This document shows, one piece after another, positions 56,187 to 64,000 of a stretch of DNA of 64,000 nucleotides (positions within the stretch are counted from its first letter, which is position 1; every line of letters begins with the position of its first letter). The translations under genes and the position numbers were made by a program. Location of the stretch: the NCBI RefSeq assembly GCF_014174275.1, contig NZ_JABEQK010000002.1, positions 186,001-250,000 of the forward strand. The letters are read 5' to 3'. This DNA comes from Gluconacetobacter takamatsuzukensis. Its GTDB lineage: Bacteria > Pseudomonadota > Alphaproteobacteria > Acetobacterales > Acetobacteraceae. Under the pieces are notes generated by a model. It searched no databases, had not been told where the DNA came from, and saw nothing but the letters and a program-made list of their open reading frames with translations.

Positions 56187-57688
56187 ACCATGTGATGGAT
56201 CAGGTCGTAGAGCGAAGGCTTTGCGCCCGGCTGACAAGTGAACCATGTCCCGATCTCTCCATCCTTGATGACGGCAATGGTGTGACTGAGGCCGATCGCC
56301 TCTTCCAATGTATCCGCGACCAGAATCACCCCGACCCCATCGGCGGACATGTCGCGTACCATGTCGTACACGTCCTCCTTCGCGCCGATATCGAGGCCCC
56401 GCGTCGGATGATCGAGCAGGATGATGTCCGAGCCGCCGCTGCGCCATTTGGCCAGGACGACCTTCTGCTGGTTCCCGCCCGACAGGTTTCCGCAATCCGA
56501 TTCTTCCGACGGCACCTTGATCGACAGCCGCCCGATCCAGTCGCGCGCCAGCGCCCGCTCGGCGGGAATGTCCAGCACGCCGGCTCGGGAATAATGCCCC
56601 ATCTGCGACAGCGTCATGTTCTCGTACACGCTCATGCCGCCGGCGATGCCCTCGATCTTCCGTTCGCGCGGAATATAACCCACGCCCCGGGCGACACTGT
56701 GCGCCGCGCTGAACGCGCGCATGGCCTCGCCCCGGATGCGGATCGTCCCCCGGTCCGGCTTCTTCAGGCCGAAGATCGCGCGCAGGATGCCCTCCCGCCC
56801 CGACCCTTCCACGCCCACCAGCGCCAGCACCTCGCCCGCATGCAGCGTCAGCGACACATCGTGGTGCCGGCCGGCCGGCACCACATGGTCCAGCTCCAGC
56901 AGCACCTTGCCCGCATCGTAGGGCACCTGCCGGTTCTCGCGATAATATTCCAGCGCGATATCGCGCCCGACCATCTTCTTCTGGATGGTCTCCACCCGCG
57001 CCTCCCGGGCCGCGAGAACATCGACGACCGTCCCGTCCTTCAGCACATAGATCCGGTCGGACAGCGCGATGATCTCGTCCAGCCGATGCGACACGAAGAT
57101 GAACGAGGCCCGCCGCCGCAATTCCCGCACCAGTCCGAACAGCAGCTCGATCTCATCCTTCGACAGCACCGATGTCGGCTCGTCCAGCAGGATCACCAGA
57201 TGCCCCTCGACCCGCTCCTCCAGCGCCAGCACCTTCGCCAGTTCCACAAGCTGGCGCTGGGCAAAGGTCAGGCGCGAGGTGATCGTCGCCGGATCGATAT
57301 CCAGCTTCACCTTGCGCAACTGCACGGCGGCGGCCCGGGCCATCTTCTTCCACCGGATGACGCCCATATCCACGAACTGCTGCTCGAACCCCAGGAAGAT
57401 GTTTTCCATCACACTGAGGTTCGGAATCAGCGACTGCTCCTGGTACACCATCCCGATGCCCATCTTCATCGCGTCGCGCGGACTGCGAAAATGGACCGGC
57501 GTACCGTCGATCAGCACGGTACCGGCATCCGGCTGCACGGCACCGTAGATGATCTTCATCAGGGTGGACTTGCCCGCCCCGTTCTCGCCCACCAGCCCGA
57601 TGATCTCGCCGGGCGCGATCTCCAGGTCGACCCCCTTGAGCACATGGACACCCGGATAGCGTTTCTCGACATTCCGCAATTCGAACAT
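56183..57688 (-). CDS. Sugar-type ABC transporter ATP-binding protein (RbsA/MglA family)
   Basis: Double-ABC ATPase of 501 aa for a carbohydrate-uptake (CUT2) importer. The first domain has Walker A GENGAGKST, Walker B VILLDEPTSVL and VSHRLDE; the second has a degenerate Walker A (GVEGSGREG), signature LSGGNQQK and DIILLDHPTRGLD. Such asymmetry is normal for the family. It lies 6 bp after the first permease gene and overlaps the next one. Confidence 0.95.
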   Translation of the reverse strand: MFELRNVEKRYPGVHVLKGVDLEIAPGEIIGLVGENGAGKSTLMKIIYGAVQPDAGTVLIDGTPVHFRSPRDAMKMGIGMVYQEQSLIPNLSVMENIFLGFEQQFVDMGVIRWKKMARAAAVQLRKVKLDIDPATITSRLTFAQRQLVELAKVLALEERVEGHLVILLDEPTSVLSKDEIELLFGLVRELRRRASFIFVSHRLDEIIALSDRIYVLKDGTVVDVLAAREARVETIQKKMVGRDIALEYYRENRQVPYDAGKVLLELDHVVPAGRHHDVSLTLHAGEVLALVGVEGSGREGILRAIFGLKKPDRGTIRIRGEAMRAFSAAHSVARGVGYIPRERKIEGIAGGMSVYENMTLSQMGHYSRAGVLDIPAERALARDWIGRLSIKVPSEESDCGNLSGGNQQKVVLAKWRSGGSDIILLDHPTRGLDIGAKEDVYDMVRDMSADGVGVILVADTLEEAIGLSHTIAVIKDGEIGTWFTCQPGAKPSLYDLIHHMV

Positions 57689-57694
57689 GGCCTA

Positions 57695-58660
57695 TTACCT
57701 CGCGAAGGAGAGCGACCGGCGATCCATCGACAGATACACCGCCGAGATCACAAGCAGCCCGAGCACCCCGTCCTGGAGGTAGTCGGGCAGCCCCACCACC
57801 ACCATGCCGTTGCCGATGACGTTCACGATCAGCACCCCGACCAGCGTGTTCCACACGCCGCCCGACCCGCCGGCCAGCCCCGTCCCGCCGACCACGACCG
57901 ACGTGATGGACAGGAACATGAATCCCTGCCCGGTCTCGGTCTCCGCAATCCCCAGCCGCGCCACCGCCAGGATCGCCCCCAGTGCGAAGAAGATGCCGGC
58001 CAGGACAAAGCCGATCACCCGCACCCGCCCGACATTCAGCCCCGAGGCCCGCGCCAGTTCCTCCCCCCCGCCGACCGCATAGAAATTGCGCCCGATGGTG
58101 GTGTTGTCCTGGATGAACCAGGCCACCACCAACCCGCCCAGCGCCGCATAGGCCATCAGCGGAAAGTTCAGCACCCGCACCGTCAGCAGCGAGCGGAACA
58201 GCGGATCGTCGATCAGGATGCGGTTGCCCCCCGTCATCAGCAGCGACAGGCCCACGCCGACAAACCCCATCGACAGGCTGGCCATGAACGAGGGGATCCG
58301 CAGTCGCACATGGATCAGCCCGTTCACCGCCCCCAGCACGCCCCCCGCCAGCAGCGCGCCCGGAATCGCCACCCACCCGACATGCGCCAGCGACCCGCCC
58401 AGCCGGTTCAGCAGCATCGCGAACACCACCGCGCACACCGCCACCGTGCCTTCCATCGACAGGTCGATCGACCCCATCAAAATCACGAACGTCGCCCCCA
58501 CCGCCACCATCAGCGCCGGCGATGACGACACCGCGATCCGGGCAAAATTGCGCAGGGACAGGAAATGCGGATTCACCGCCGAAAAGAACAGGACAAGCAC
58601 CAGCAATACCAGAAACGGCACCCATTTCCTGATACTGTCCATCATAGAACCATGTGTCAT
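57695..58660 (-). CDS. Sugar-type ABC transporter permease (RbsC family), first copy
   Basis: 321-aa permease with GATFVILMGSIDLSMEGTVAV, NGLIHVRLRIPSFMASLSMG, AVGGGEELARASGLNVGRVR (coupling loop) and GGTGLAGGSGGVWNTLVG. ATG 58660 is used; 58690 is an in-frame alternative. It begins 57 bp after the binding-protein gene and precedes the ATPase by 6 bp. Confidence 0.93.
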   Translation of the reverse strand: MTHGSMMDSIRKWVPFLVLLVLVLFFSAVNPHFLSLRNFARIAVSSSPALMVAVGATFVILMGSIDLSMEGTVAVCAVVFAMLLNRLGGSLAHVGWVAIPGALLAGGVLGAVNGLIHVRLRIPSFMASLSMGFVGVGLSLLMTGGNRILIDDPLFRSLLTVRVLNFPLMAYAALGGLVVAWFIQDNTTIGRNFYAVGGGEELARASGLNVGRVRVIGFVLAGIFFALGAILAVARLGIAETETGQGFMFLSITSVVVGGTGLAGGSGGVWNTLVGVLIVNVIGNGMVVVGLPDYLQDGVLGLLVISAVYLSMDRRSLSFAR

Positions 58661-58717
58661 GGTCGCCACTCGCCTCATGAACCGACGCATCGGACCGTCC
58701 GGGAAAATCCGTGACCG

Positions 58718-59830
58718 TTACGAGCGATACTGGATCTGGCCCTTGCTCAGCCCCCAGAAATCCTTCCAGTCGTATTTCGGGTTGCTGTCGATGTATTTCG
58801 CCTTGAAATCACGGGCATCCTTCGTCGTCACCAGCACGGTGGGCCCATAGAATTCCCGATGTTCCTTGGGCTCCTTGGAGGGTTTGAAAACCCCCGTCGC
58901 CGCGTAATAGGCCAGCGACGCCGTAATGCCCCCGCCCCAATAGGGGTTGGTGAACACCGTCGCCAGCAGCTTGCCCTGCGCCACCAGGTCCACCGCCTGC
59001 GGGTTGCCGTCATAGGACACGACGGGCATGTTCTCGATCCCCTCGGCCCGCAGCGCCTCGATCACGCCATAGGCCATGGTGTCGCTGGCGCAATGCACGC
59101 CCTTGATCGCATCGCCATAGCGGGTCAGGAACCCCGACATCACCTGGTTGGCCTTCTGCGTATCCCAGTCGGCGGCCTGCTCGGCCAGCAGCTCGACATT
59201 GGGGTAGCTCTTCAGCGCATTCTTCAGCCCCGCCAGCCGCTCGATCGCCGGATTGTTCGACGCGATGCCGCCCAGATGCACCAGCCCGCCCTTGCCGCCC
59301 ATGGCCTCGATCAGGATGCGCGCCGTCTGCTCCGACGGTCCCACATCCGACCATGTCATGTGTGACACGTAATTATCGCCGAAATCCCAGGGGTGCAGGT
59401 CGTCGGTCTTGTTCCAGATCGTCGAGACATAAGCCCCCGCCCCCGCCACGGCCTCCACCACCGGCCGGCAGTTCGGCATGTCGTTGGGGTCGGCGGCCAG
59501 CGCCACCCCGCTGCCATAGCGCGAGAGCAGCGCCTTGATATCGGCCAGCGATTTCTCGCTGGACCCGCCATTGATCAGGTTCAGCAGCGCGCTCTTCGGC
59601 AGGCCGAGGCTTTCCACGAACGCCTCGCCGCCCGAGACGATGGAATTCCAGTACGGATTGGTCCGGTCGCGATAGCTCCACGCGATCTTCGGATTCGCCC
59701 CCGCCGCGCGGGCCGGGCCGGGCCGCAACCCGGCCGAGGCCGCCAGTCCGCCCAGCCCGTAGGCCGAAAGCAGAAGCAGGTTGCGGCGATTGATCGTCTG
59801 CTGCTCGATATATTGTCTTATGAAGGACAT
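58718..59830 (-). CDS. Sugar-type ABC transporter periplasmic substrate-binding protein
   Basis: Type 1 periplasmic binding protein (Peripla_BP_4-like), 370 aa, first gene of the transporter operon. The N-terminus NRRNLLLLSAYGLGGLAAS looks like a twin-arginine signal ending ARAAG. The ligand-domain stretches SYRDRTNPYWNSIVSGGEAF, ALAADPNDMPNCRPVVEA and GVHCASDTMAYGVIEAL, VVSYDGNPQAV follow the fold's usual order. Tat export is uncommon for this class. The ligand is likely a sugar, polyol or related small molecule; it cannot be read from sequence. Its promoter carries box 2. Confidence 0.92.
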   Translation of the reverse strand: MSFIRQYIEQQTINRRNLLLLSAYGLGGLAASAGLRPGPARAAGANPKIAWSYRDRTNPYWNSIVSGGEAFVESLGLPKSALLNLINGGSSEKSLADIKALLSRYGSGVALAADPNDMPNCRPVVEAVAGAGAYVSTIWNKTDDLHPWDFGDNYVSHMTWSDVGPSEQTARILIEAMGGKGGLVHLGGIASNNPAIERLAGLKNALKSYPNVELLAEQAADWDTQKANQVMSGFLTRYGDAIKGVHCASDTMAYGVIEALRAEGIENMPVVSYDGNPQAVDLVAQGKLLATVFTNPYWGGGITASLAYYAATGVFKPSKEPKEHREFYGPTVLVTTKDARDFKAKYIDSNPKYDWKDFWGLSKGQIQYRS

Positions 59831-59907
59831 GTCTGTCTCCGGGGCGCCTGCATTCCGGCATGTCGCGGGCTTCGTGGCCCGTTTTCGCGACGATGCGGCG
59901 CTCTTAT

Positions 59908-59926
59908 TATCGAACTAGATAGTTAC
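59908..59926 (-). promoter_or_regulatory. Operator-like box 2 (candidate TetR site)
   Basis: TATCGAACTAGATAGTTAC on the plus strand, 16/19 identical to box 1 at 52395. Its core AACTAGATAGTT is a near-perfect palindrome. It covers the predicted -10 of the ABC-transporter operon. Confidence 0.6.
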
Positions 59927-59947
59927 CTAAACGCGGCCGCGAATCAA
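59920..59947 (-). promoter_or_regulatory. Predicted promoter of the ABC-transporter operon
   Basis: Minus strand: -35 TTGATT (59947-59942), 16-bp spacer, -10 TAACTA (59925-59920), about 90 bp before the binding-protein ATG. The -10 is weak and lies within box 2. Confidence 0.35.
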
Positions 59948-60000
59948 CGCGCCCGATCGCACAGCCGCGTGAAGTCCGGCCCCCGGCCGGACAAGGCACC

Positions 60001-61014
60001 TCACGGCGTCGGCGCGTTCTCGCGCAGCAGCCCCTGCCGCTTCAGGTCGGCCCAGAATGCCGCCGGGATCGGATGGCTGAACCATGCCAGGTTCTGCTCC
60101 AGCTGCTCCACCGTGCGCGTCCCGGCGCAGAAGGACGGAATGGCCGGATGCGCCACCACAAACTGAAGCGCCGCCGCCGGCAGCGGCACGTCATGGTCGC
60201 GGCAGACGGCCTCGATCCGCGCCACCCGCTCCATGATCTCCCGTGGCGCGGGCGCATAATTATACTTCGCCCCCGGCACCGCCCCGGTCGCCAGAATGCC
60301 GGAATTGAACCCCCCGCCCACCAGCACCGCCGCCCCCCGCGCCTCGCACAGCGGCAGGAATTCGTCCAGCGCCTCCTGCTCCAGCAGCGTGTAGCGCCCC
60401 GCCAGCAGAAAACAGTCGAAATCCCGCATCTGCAACGCCTGGTGGCAGACCTCCCATTCATTCACCCCCACGCCGATGGCCTTCACCACGCCTTCGTCGC
60501 GCAGCCGCTCCAGCGCCCGCCAGCACCCGTCCATCGCCTGCGCGAACAGCTCGGGCTGCGCATCCCCCTGCGTAAACCGATCGACATCGTGGATGAACAT
60601 CATGTCGATCCGCTCCAGCCCCAGCCGCTGCAACGAATCCTCGAACGACCGCATCGTCCCGTCATAGCTGTAATCGAAGACCATCCGGTTCGGCGCGGCA
60701 TTGTTCCACGGCGCGAAATCGATCTCCGACCGCCGCGCGGCATGCAGCACCCGCCCCACCTTCGACGCCAGCACGAATTCGTCCCGCGCCTTCCACCGCA
60801 GCGCATGGCCCAGCCGCAATTCCGCCAGCCCATGCCCATACATCGGCGCGGTGTCGTAAAACCGCACGCCCGCATCCCAAGCGTGCCGGATCATGCCATC
60901 GGCAACATCATCCTCCATCTCCCGGAGGAAATTCCCGATCGGCGCCGTGCCGAAGGCAAAGGCCGTCACATCCAGGCCGGTCCGGCCAAACTTGCGCTTT
61001 TCCGATGGTTGCAT
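60001..61014 (-). CDS. Aldo/keto reductase family oxidoreductase (aldose 1-dehydrogenase-like)
   Basis: 337-aa (beta/alpha)8 NAD(P)-dependent enzyme. Catalytic Asp and Tyr are in VRFYDTAPMYGHGLAE, Lys in FVLASKVGRVL, His in MMFIHDVD; AIGVGVNEWE and FCAGTRTVEQLEQN belong to cofactor binding. The sequence resembles D-threo-aldose 1-dehydrogenase / L-fucose dehydrogenase or pyridoxal dehydrogenase rather than classical reductases. It sits on the same strand between etfA and the transporter operon, separated from etfA by R1 copy D. A sugar-oxidising role fits the neighbours. Confidence 0.9.
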   Translation of the reverse strand: MQPSEKRKFGRTGLDVTAFAFGTAPIGNFLREMEDDVADGMIRHAWDAGVRFYDTAPMYGHGLAELRLGHALRWKARDEFVLASKVGRVLHAARRSEIDFAPWNNAAPNRMVFDYSYDGTMRSFEDSLQRLGLERIDMMFIHDVDRFTQGDAQPELFAQAMDGCWRALERLRDEGVVKAIGVGVNEWEVCHQALQMRDFDCFLLAGRYTLLEQEALDEFLPLCEARGAAVLVGGGFNSGILATGAVPGAKYNYAPAPREIMERVARIEAVCRDHDVPLPAAALQFVVAHPAIPSFCAGTRTVEQLEQNLAWFSHPIPAAFWADLKRQGLLRENAPTP

Positions 61015-61067
61015 CGTTGGTCATCCTTTTTTGGTCCGATGTTCTTTTTTGCATCGGCTTTCTCTTC

Positions 61068-61187
61068 GTTCTTTTTTGAAAAAAAGAACCAAAAAACTTT
61101 GATTCGGTCAGGGACATCGTATCGCTCAGGCACATGGCTCCCGACCGAATAAAAGTCTTTTTTCTTCTTTTTCTTCAGAAAAAGAAG
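61068..61187. repeat. T/A-rich long palindromic repeat, family R1, copy D
   Basis: 120 bp, same orientation as copy A: GTTCTTTTTTGAAAAAAAGAAC at the left, CTTCTTTTTCTTCAG/GAAAAAGAAG at the right, with GATTCGGTCAGGGA and CTCCCGACCGAATAAAAG as inner arms. It starts 8 bp after the etfA stop and separates etfBA from the aldo/keto reductase gene on the same strand. Confidence 0.85.
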
Positions 61188-61195
61188 ACCCTTCC

Positions 61196-62122
61196 TCACA
61201 ACTTCCCCATCAACTCCGGCACGATGGAAAACAGATCCCCCACCAGCGCATAATCCGCAACCTTGAAGATCGGCGCATCCTCATCCTTGTTGATGGCCAC
61301 AATCACTTTCGAATCCTTCATCCCCGCCAGATGCTGGATCGCCCCCGAAATCCCAACTGCGAGATACAGATCCGGTGCCACCACCTTGCCCGTCTGCCCC
61401 ACCTGCCAGTCATTGGGCGCATATCCCAGATCCACCGCCGCGCGGCTGGCCCCCACGGCCGCCCCCATCTTGTCGGCCAGCCGGATGATGGCATCGAAAT
61501 TCTCCTTCGACCCCACGCCCCGGCCGCCGGAGACAACGATGCGGGCCGATGCCAGTTCCGGCCGTTCCGAAACCACTGCCGCATCCTCGATCCACACCGA
61601 CAGGCCCGGGTCCGCCACCGCCGCCACGGTCTCGACCGGTGCCGGCTCCTGCCGCCCCACCGCGCCGAAGACCGAGGTCCGCACGGTCAGGACCACGACC
61701 GGGTCGGTGGACTCCACCGTCTGCACCGCATTGCCGGCATAGACAGGCCGGTCGAACGAATCCGCGCCATGCACGGCAATCACGTCCGACAGCACCATCA
61801 CGTTCAGCAGGGCGGCAACACGCGGCAGGATATTGCGGGCAAAGGCGGTCGCGGGGGCCGCGATATGGCGATACTCCGATGCCAGCGACGCGACCAGCGC
61901 CGCCGCCGGCTCCGCCAGCCCGTGGCGCAGGCTCTCGCCCTCGGCCAGCAGCACTTTCGCGACCCCTTTCAGCGACGCCGCCTCCCGCGCCGCCTCGGCA
62001 CCGTCGCCGGCGGCAACCAGCACATGCACCTCCCCCAGCGGGGCAAGGGCGGAGAGCGTCCGCGCAACCGCATCGGTGGCCAGACGGCCCTGATGGGTTT
62101 CGGCCAGCAGCAGAACAGTCAT
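61196..62122 (-). CDS. etfA: Electron transfer flavoprotein subunit alpha
   Basis: FAD-carrying subunit of the ETF heterodimer, which takes electrons from flavin dehydrogenases and passes them to the quinone pool through ETF-QO. The 308-aa product has the C-terminal FAD-binding fold ([72 protein letters not shown]). ATG 62122 overlaps the etfB stop. It is placed here between sugar-catabolism-type genes rather than with ETF-QO or acyl-CoA dehydrogenase genes. Confidence 0.96.
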   Translation of the reverse strand: MTVLLLAETHQGRLATDAVARTLSALAPLGEVHVLVAAGDGAEAAREAASLKGVAKVLLAEGESLRHGLAEPAAALVASLASEYRHIAAPATAFARNILPRVAALLNVMVLSDVIAVHGADSFDRPVYAGNAVQTVESTDPVVVLTVRTSVFGAVGRQEPAPVETVAAVADPGLSVWIEDAAVVSERPELASARIVVSGGRGVGSKENFDAIIRLADKMGAAVGASRAAVDLGYAPNDWQVGQTGKVVAPDLYLAVGISGAIQHLAGMKDSKVIVAINKDEDAPIFKVADYALVGDLFSIVPELMGKL

Positions 62123-62883
62123 CAGAGTACTCCCGCCTGGGTCTTGAGTTTGTCGACCAGTTCATCCACCGACGCCACCCGCACGCCCGCGACACGCTGC
62201 GCGGGCTCGACCGTGCGCACGATCTTCAAGCGTGGCGTCACATCCACATCCAGCTCCGCCGCCGTGCGGTCCTCCAGCGGCTTCTTCTTGGCCTTCATGA
62301 TGCTGGGCAGCGAGACATAGCGCGGCTCGTTCAGGCGCAGGTCCACGGTCACGACGGCCGGCAGTTTCACACCGATGGTCTGCAACCCGCCATCGACCTC
62401 CCGCGTCACCACGGCACGGCCATCGGCGATCTCGATCTTGGAGGCAAAGGTCGCCTGCCCCCAGCCCAGCAGCCCCGCCAGCATCTGGCCGGTGGCGTTC
62501 ATGTCGTTGTCGATGGCCTGCTTGCCGGCAATCACCAGGTCGGGCCGCTCCGCCTCCACGATCCGCGACAGCAGCCGCGCCACGGCAAGCGGCTCGATAT
62601 CCCGGTTCACGTCCGACGTGGCATCGACCAGGATCGCCCGGTCGGCCCCCATGGCCAGCGCCGTGCGCAGCGTATCCTTCGCCTGCTGCACCCCGATCGA
62701 CACGACGACGATCTCCGAGGCCACGCCGCGCTCCTTCAGGCGCACGGCTTCCTCCACCGCGATCTCGTCGAACGGATTCATCGACATCTTGACGTTCGCC
62801 AGCTCGACCCCGCTCCCATCCGTGCGGACACGGACCTTCACGTTGTAGTCGACCACCCGTTTGACAGGGACAAGAATCTTCAT
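62122..62883 (-). CDS. etfB: Electron transfer flavoprotein subunit beta
   Basis: AMP-binding subunit of ETF, 253 aa. Diagnostic regions are [55 protein letters not shown] and [16 protein letters not shown] with the recognition loop. ATG 62883 has GAGGAAATC upstream; the long upstream frame belongs to the isomerase gene on the same strand in another frame. It follows the isomerase gene by 16 bp and so is part of the same operon. Confidence 0.96.
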   Translation of the reverse strand: MKILVPVKRVVDYNVKVRVRTDGSGVELANVKMSMNPFDEIAVEEAVRLKERGVASEIVVVSIGVQQAKDTLRTALAMGADRAILVDATSDVNRDIEPLAVARLLSRIVEAERPDLVIAGKQAIDNDMNATGQMLAGLLGWGQATFASKIEIADGRAVVTREVDGGLQTIGVKLPAVVTVDLRLNEPRYVSLPSIMKAKKKPLEDRTAAELDVDVTPRLKIVRTVEPAQRVAGVRVASVDELVDKLKTQAGVL

Positions 62884-62899
62884 GATTTCCTCGGCATGT

Positions 62900-63757
62900 T
62901 CAACAGACGGACCGAAAGCGCTCGACCATCGTGTCCAGGACCTCCGCCGGGTCGCGCTTCCACCAATTATTCGCGGAGAAGATTTCCACCTCGCAGAATC
63001 CCCGGTACCCGGCAGCCTCCACGGCCGCGCGCAGGCCCCGCAGATCGGCCACCCCATCGCCCATCATGCCGCGATCCAGCAGCACATCCGTCGTCGGCAC
63101 CAGCCAGTCGCACAGATGAAACCCCAGAATGCGCCGCCCCGCCCGCACAAGCTGGCGCGGCAGGTCGGTATCCCACCACACATGATAGACATCGATCGCC
63201 ACCCCCAGACCTTCGGCGCCGATCAGGTCGCACAGATCCAGCGCATCCCGCGCCGTGGTCAGGCAGGACCGGTCCCCGGCATAGACCGGGTGCAGCGGCT
63301 CCAGCGCCAGCTGCACGCCACAGGCGGCAGCATGGGGCAGCACCGCGGCCACCCGCTCGGCCACGATCTTCAGGCTCTCGGCCACCCCCTTCGTCCCGGC
63401 CTCCACCCCGCCGGTCACGATCGTCAGCACCGGCGCGCCCAGGGCCGCGGCCTCGTCGATCGCCAGCCGGAAATCGTCCCGGATTTCCACCGTCCCGCGC
63501 GGCGCCAGCGGGCCGACCAGAAAGGGCGCGCGGCACAGCCCCGCCACGCTCACCCCGGCGGCACGCGCATGGGCACCGATGACCGCAGCCCGGCCCGCAA
63601 TCTCCCGCCGCCAGAACACGATCCCGCCGATCCCGCGCTCCGCGCAGGCATCGATGGTCCGCTCCGGCGACCACCCTGCCCCGGCACCGGGGACATTATG
63701 GCCCAGCGTCGCGGTATTCAGCGCCAGCGCCGTAAGGTCGTGACGAAAATCGCGCAT
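62900..63757 (-). CDS. Sugar phosphate isomerase/epimerase family TIM-barrel protein
   Basis: 285-aa AP-endonuclease-2/xylose-isomerase-like TIM barrel, commonly metal-dependent isomerases or epimerases of sugars. Visible are [20 protein letters not shown], the metal-ligand strand [39 protein letters not shown] and [19 protein letters not shown] 63757 nearly abuts the stop of the DUF993 gene (1-bp gap), indicating coupling. It precedes etfB by 16 bp. Its substrate is unknown; association with DUF993 is typical of uncharacterised sugar pathways in alphaproteobacteria. Confidence 0.9.
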   Translation of the reverse strand: MRDFRHDLTALALNTATLGHNVPGAGAGWSPERTIDACAERGIGGIVFWRREIAGRAAVIGAHARAAGVSVAGLCRAPFLVGPLAPRGTVEIRDDFRLAIDEAAALGAPVLTIVTGGVEAGTKGVAESLKIVAERVAAVLPHAAACGVQLALEPLHPVYAGDRSCLTTARDALDLCDLIGAEGLGVAIDVYHVWWDTDLPRQLVRAGRRILGFHLCDWLVPTTDVLLDRGMMGDGVADLRGLRAAVEAAGYRGFCEVEIFSANNWWKRDPAEVLDTMVERFRSVC

Positions 63758-63758
63758 C

Positions 63759-64000
63759 TCATGCCCCGTAGAGCGCAAGCAGCGATTTCATGCGGCTGGC
63801 CGCGCGCTCGGGGTCGCGCAGCAGCCCGCACCCGTCGGCAAGGCGAAAGATCCCGGTAAAATAAGGCAATGGCCGCATCGCCTGCGCCCCGTTGACCATG
63901 ACGAAATGGTCCTGAAAACCATTCAGCCACGCCAGAAAGACCACACCCGTCTTGTAGAACCGCGTCGGCGCGCGAAAGATCAGCCGCGCCAGCGGCACGG
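63759..64000 (-). CDS. DUF993 (dihydrodipicolinate-synthase-like) family protein, C-terminal fragment at window edge
   Basis: Only about 80 C-terminal codons are inside the window. The stretch APTRFYKTGVVFLAWLNGFQ followed by DHFVMVNGAQAMRPLPYF and LFRLADGCGLL-like GIFRLADGCGLLRDPERA is characteristic of DUF993, an aldolase-class TIM barrel related to DHDPS. The rest of the gene and probably more of the operon lie beyond the edge. The reaction is not established; an aldol cleavage step is the reasonable guess from the fold. Confidence 0.8.
   Translation of the reverse strand, partial: VPLARLIFRAPTRFYKTGVVFLAWLNGFQDHFVMVNGAQAMRPLPYFTGIFRLADGCGLLRDPERAASRMKSLLALYGA

Overview
This is a high-GC bacterial chromosome segment, most likely from an alphaproteobacterium of the acetic acid bacteria (Acetobacteraceae; a Gluconacetobacter- or Komagataeibacter-like genome would fit). 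The basis is gene content rather than a marker gene: the rimP-nusA-ylxR-infB order, an alpha-amino acid ester hydrolase of the Acetobacter type, heme A synthase, a periplasmic trehalase, and several efflux and TonB systems. No rRNA, tRNA, transposase, integrase or CRISPR array was found. The species assignment is inference.

Layout. 1-4305: transcription/translation operon on the minus strand (rimP, nusA, ylxR, infB, the last cut by the window edge) with a promoter and an intrinsic terminator in the rimP leader. 4407-7299: an unrecognised three-gene plus-strand cassette built around a membrane-anchored ClpA/B-type AAA+ ATPase. 7312-10869: LysR regulator and an amino-acid ABC transporter whose binding protein and permease are one polypeptide. 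10882-20193: aconitase, cytochrome c maturation genes ccmAB, a sugar acyltransferase, ornithine-type decarboxylase, YihY and RlpA. 20512-22759: aroQ-accB-accC. 22942-33753: a FUSC pump, apt, an MFS pump, a VTT membrane protein, heme A synthase, trehalase and TldD. 34036-45274: two TonB receptors, each beside an enzyme (a peroxiredoxin-like/2OG-dioxygenase fusion; an alpha-amino acid ester hydrolase), then an overlapping P450/LpxL-type acyltransferase pair. 45878-51317: a DUF1501/DUF1800 pair and two efflux proteins. 51384-64000: a catabolic island with a TetR regulator, CoA-transferase, sugar-type ABC transporter, zinc alcohol dehydrogenase, aldo/keto reductase, EtfAB, a TIM-barrel isomerase and the end of a DUF993 aldolase-like gene.

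How the genes work together. The catabolic island looks like one regulon: the same 19-bp box (16/19 identical) overlaps the predicted -10 of both the CoA-transferase promoter and the ABC-transporter promoter, and the TetR gene is divergent from the first. The presence of an electron-transfer flavoprotein and a CoA-transferase in a sugar/polyol-type uptake locus is unusual. Two non-coding repeat families punctuate the window: a ~120-bp T/A-rich long palindrome (four copies) and a GC-rich nested palindrome (seven copies), usually a few bases after stop codons; one copy of the second supplies the C-terminal residues of an acyltransferase.

Limits: all calls come from reading sequence and recalled family knowledge; no similarity search was run. 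Several starts are uncertain, and two genes (the amino-acid ABC ATPase and ccmA) have no ATG/GTG/TTG where their family N-terminus begins.
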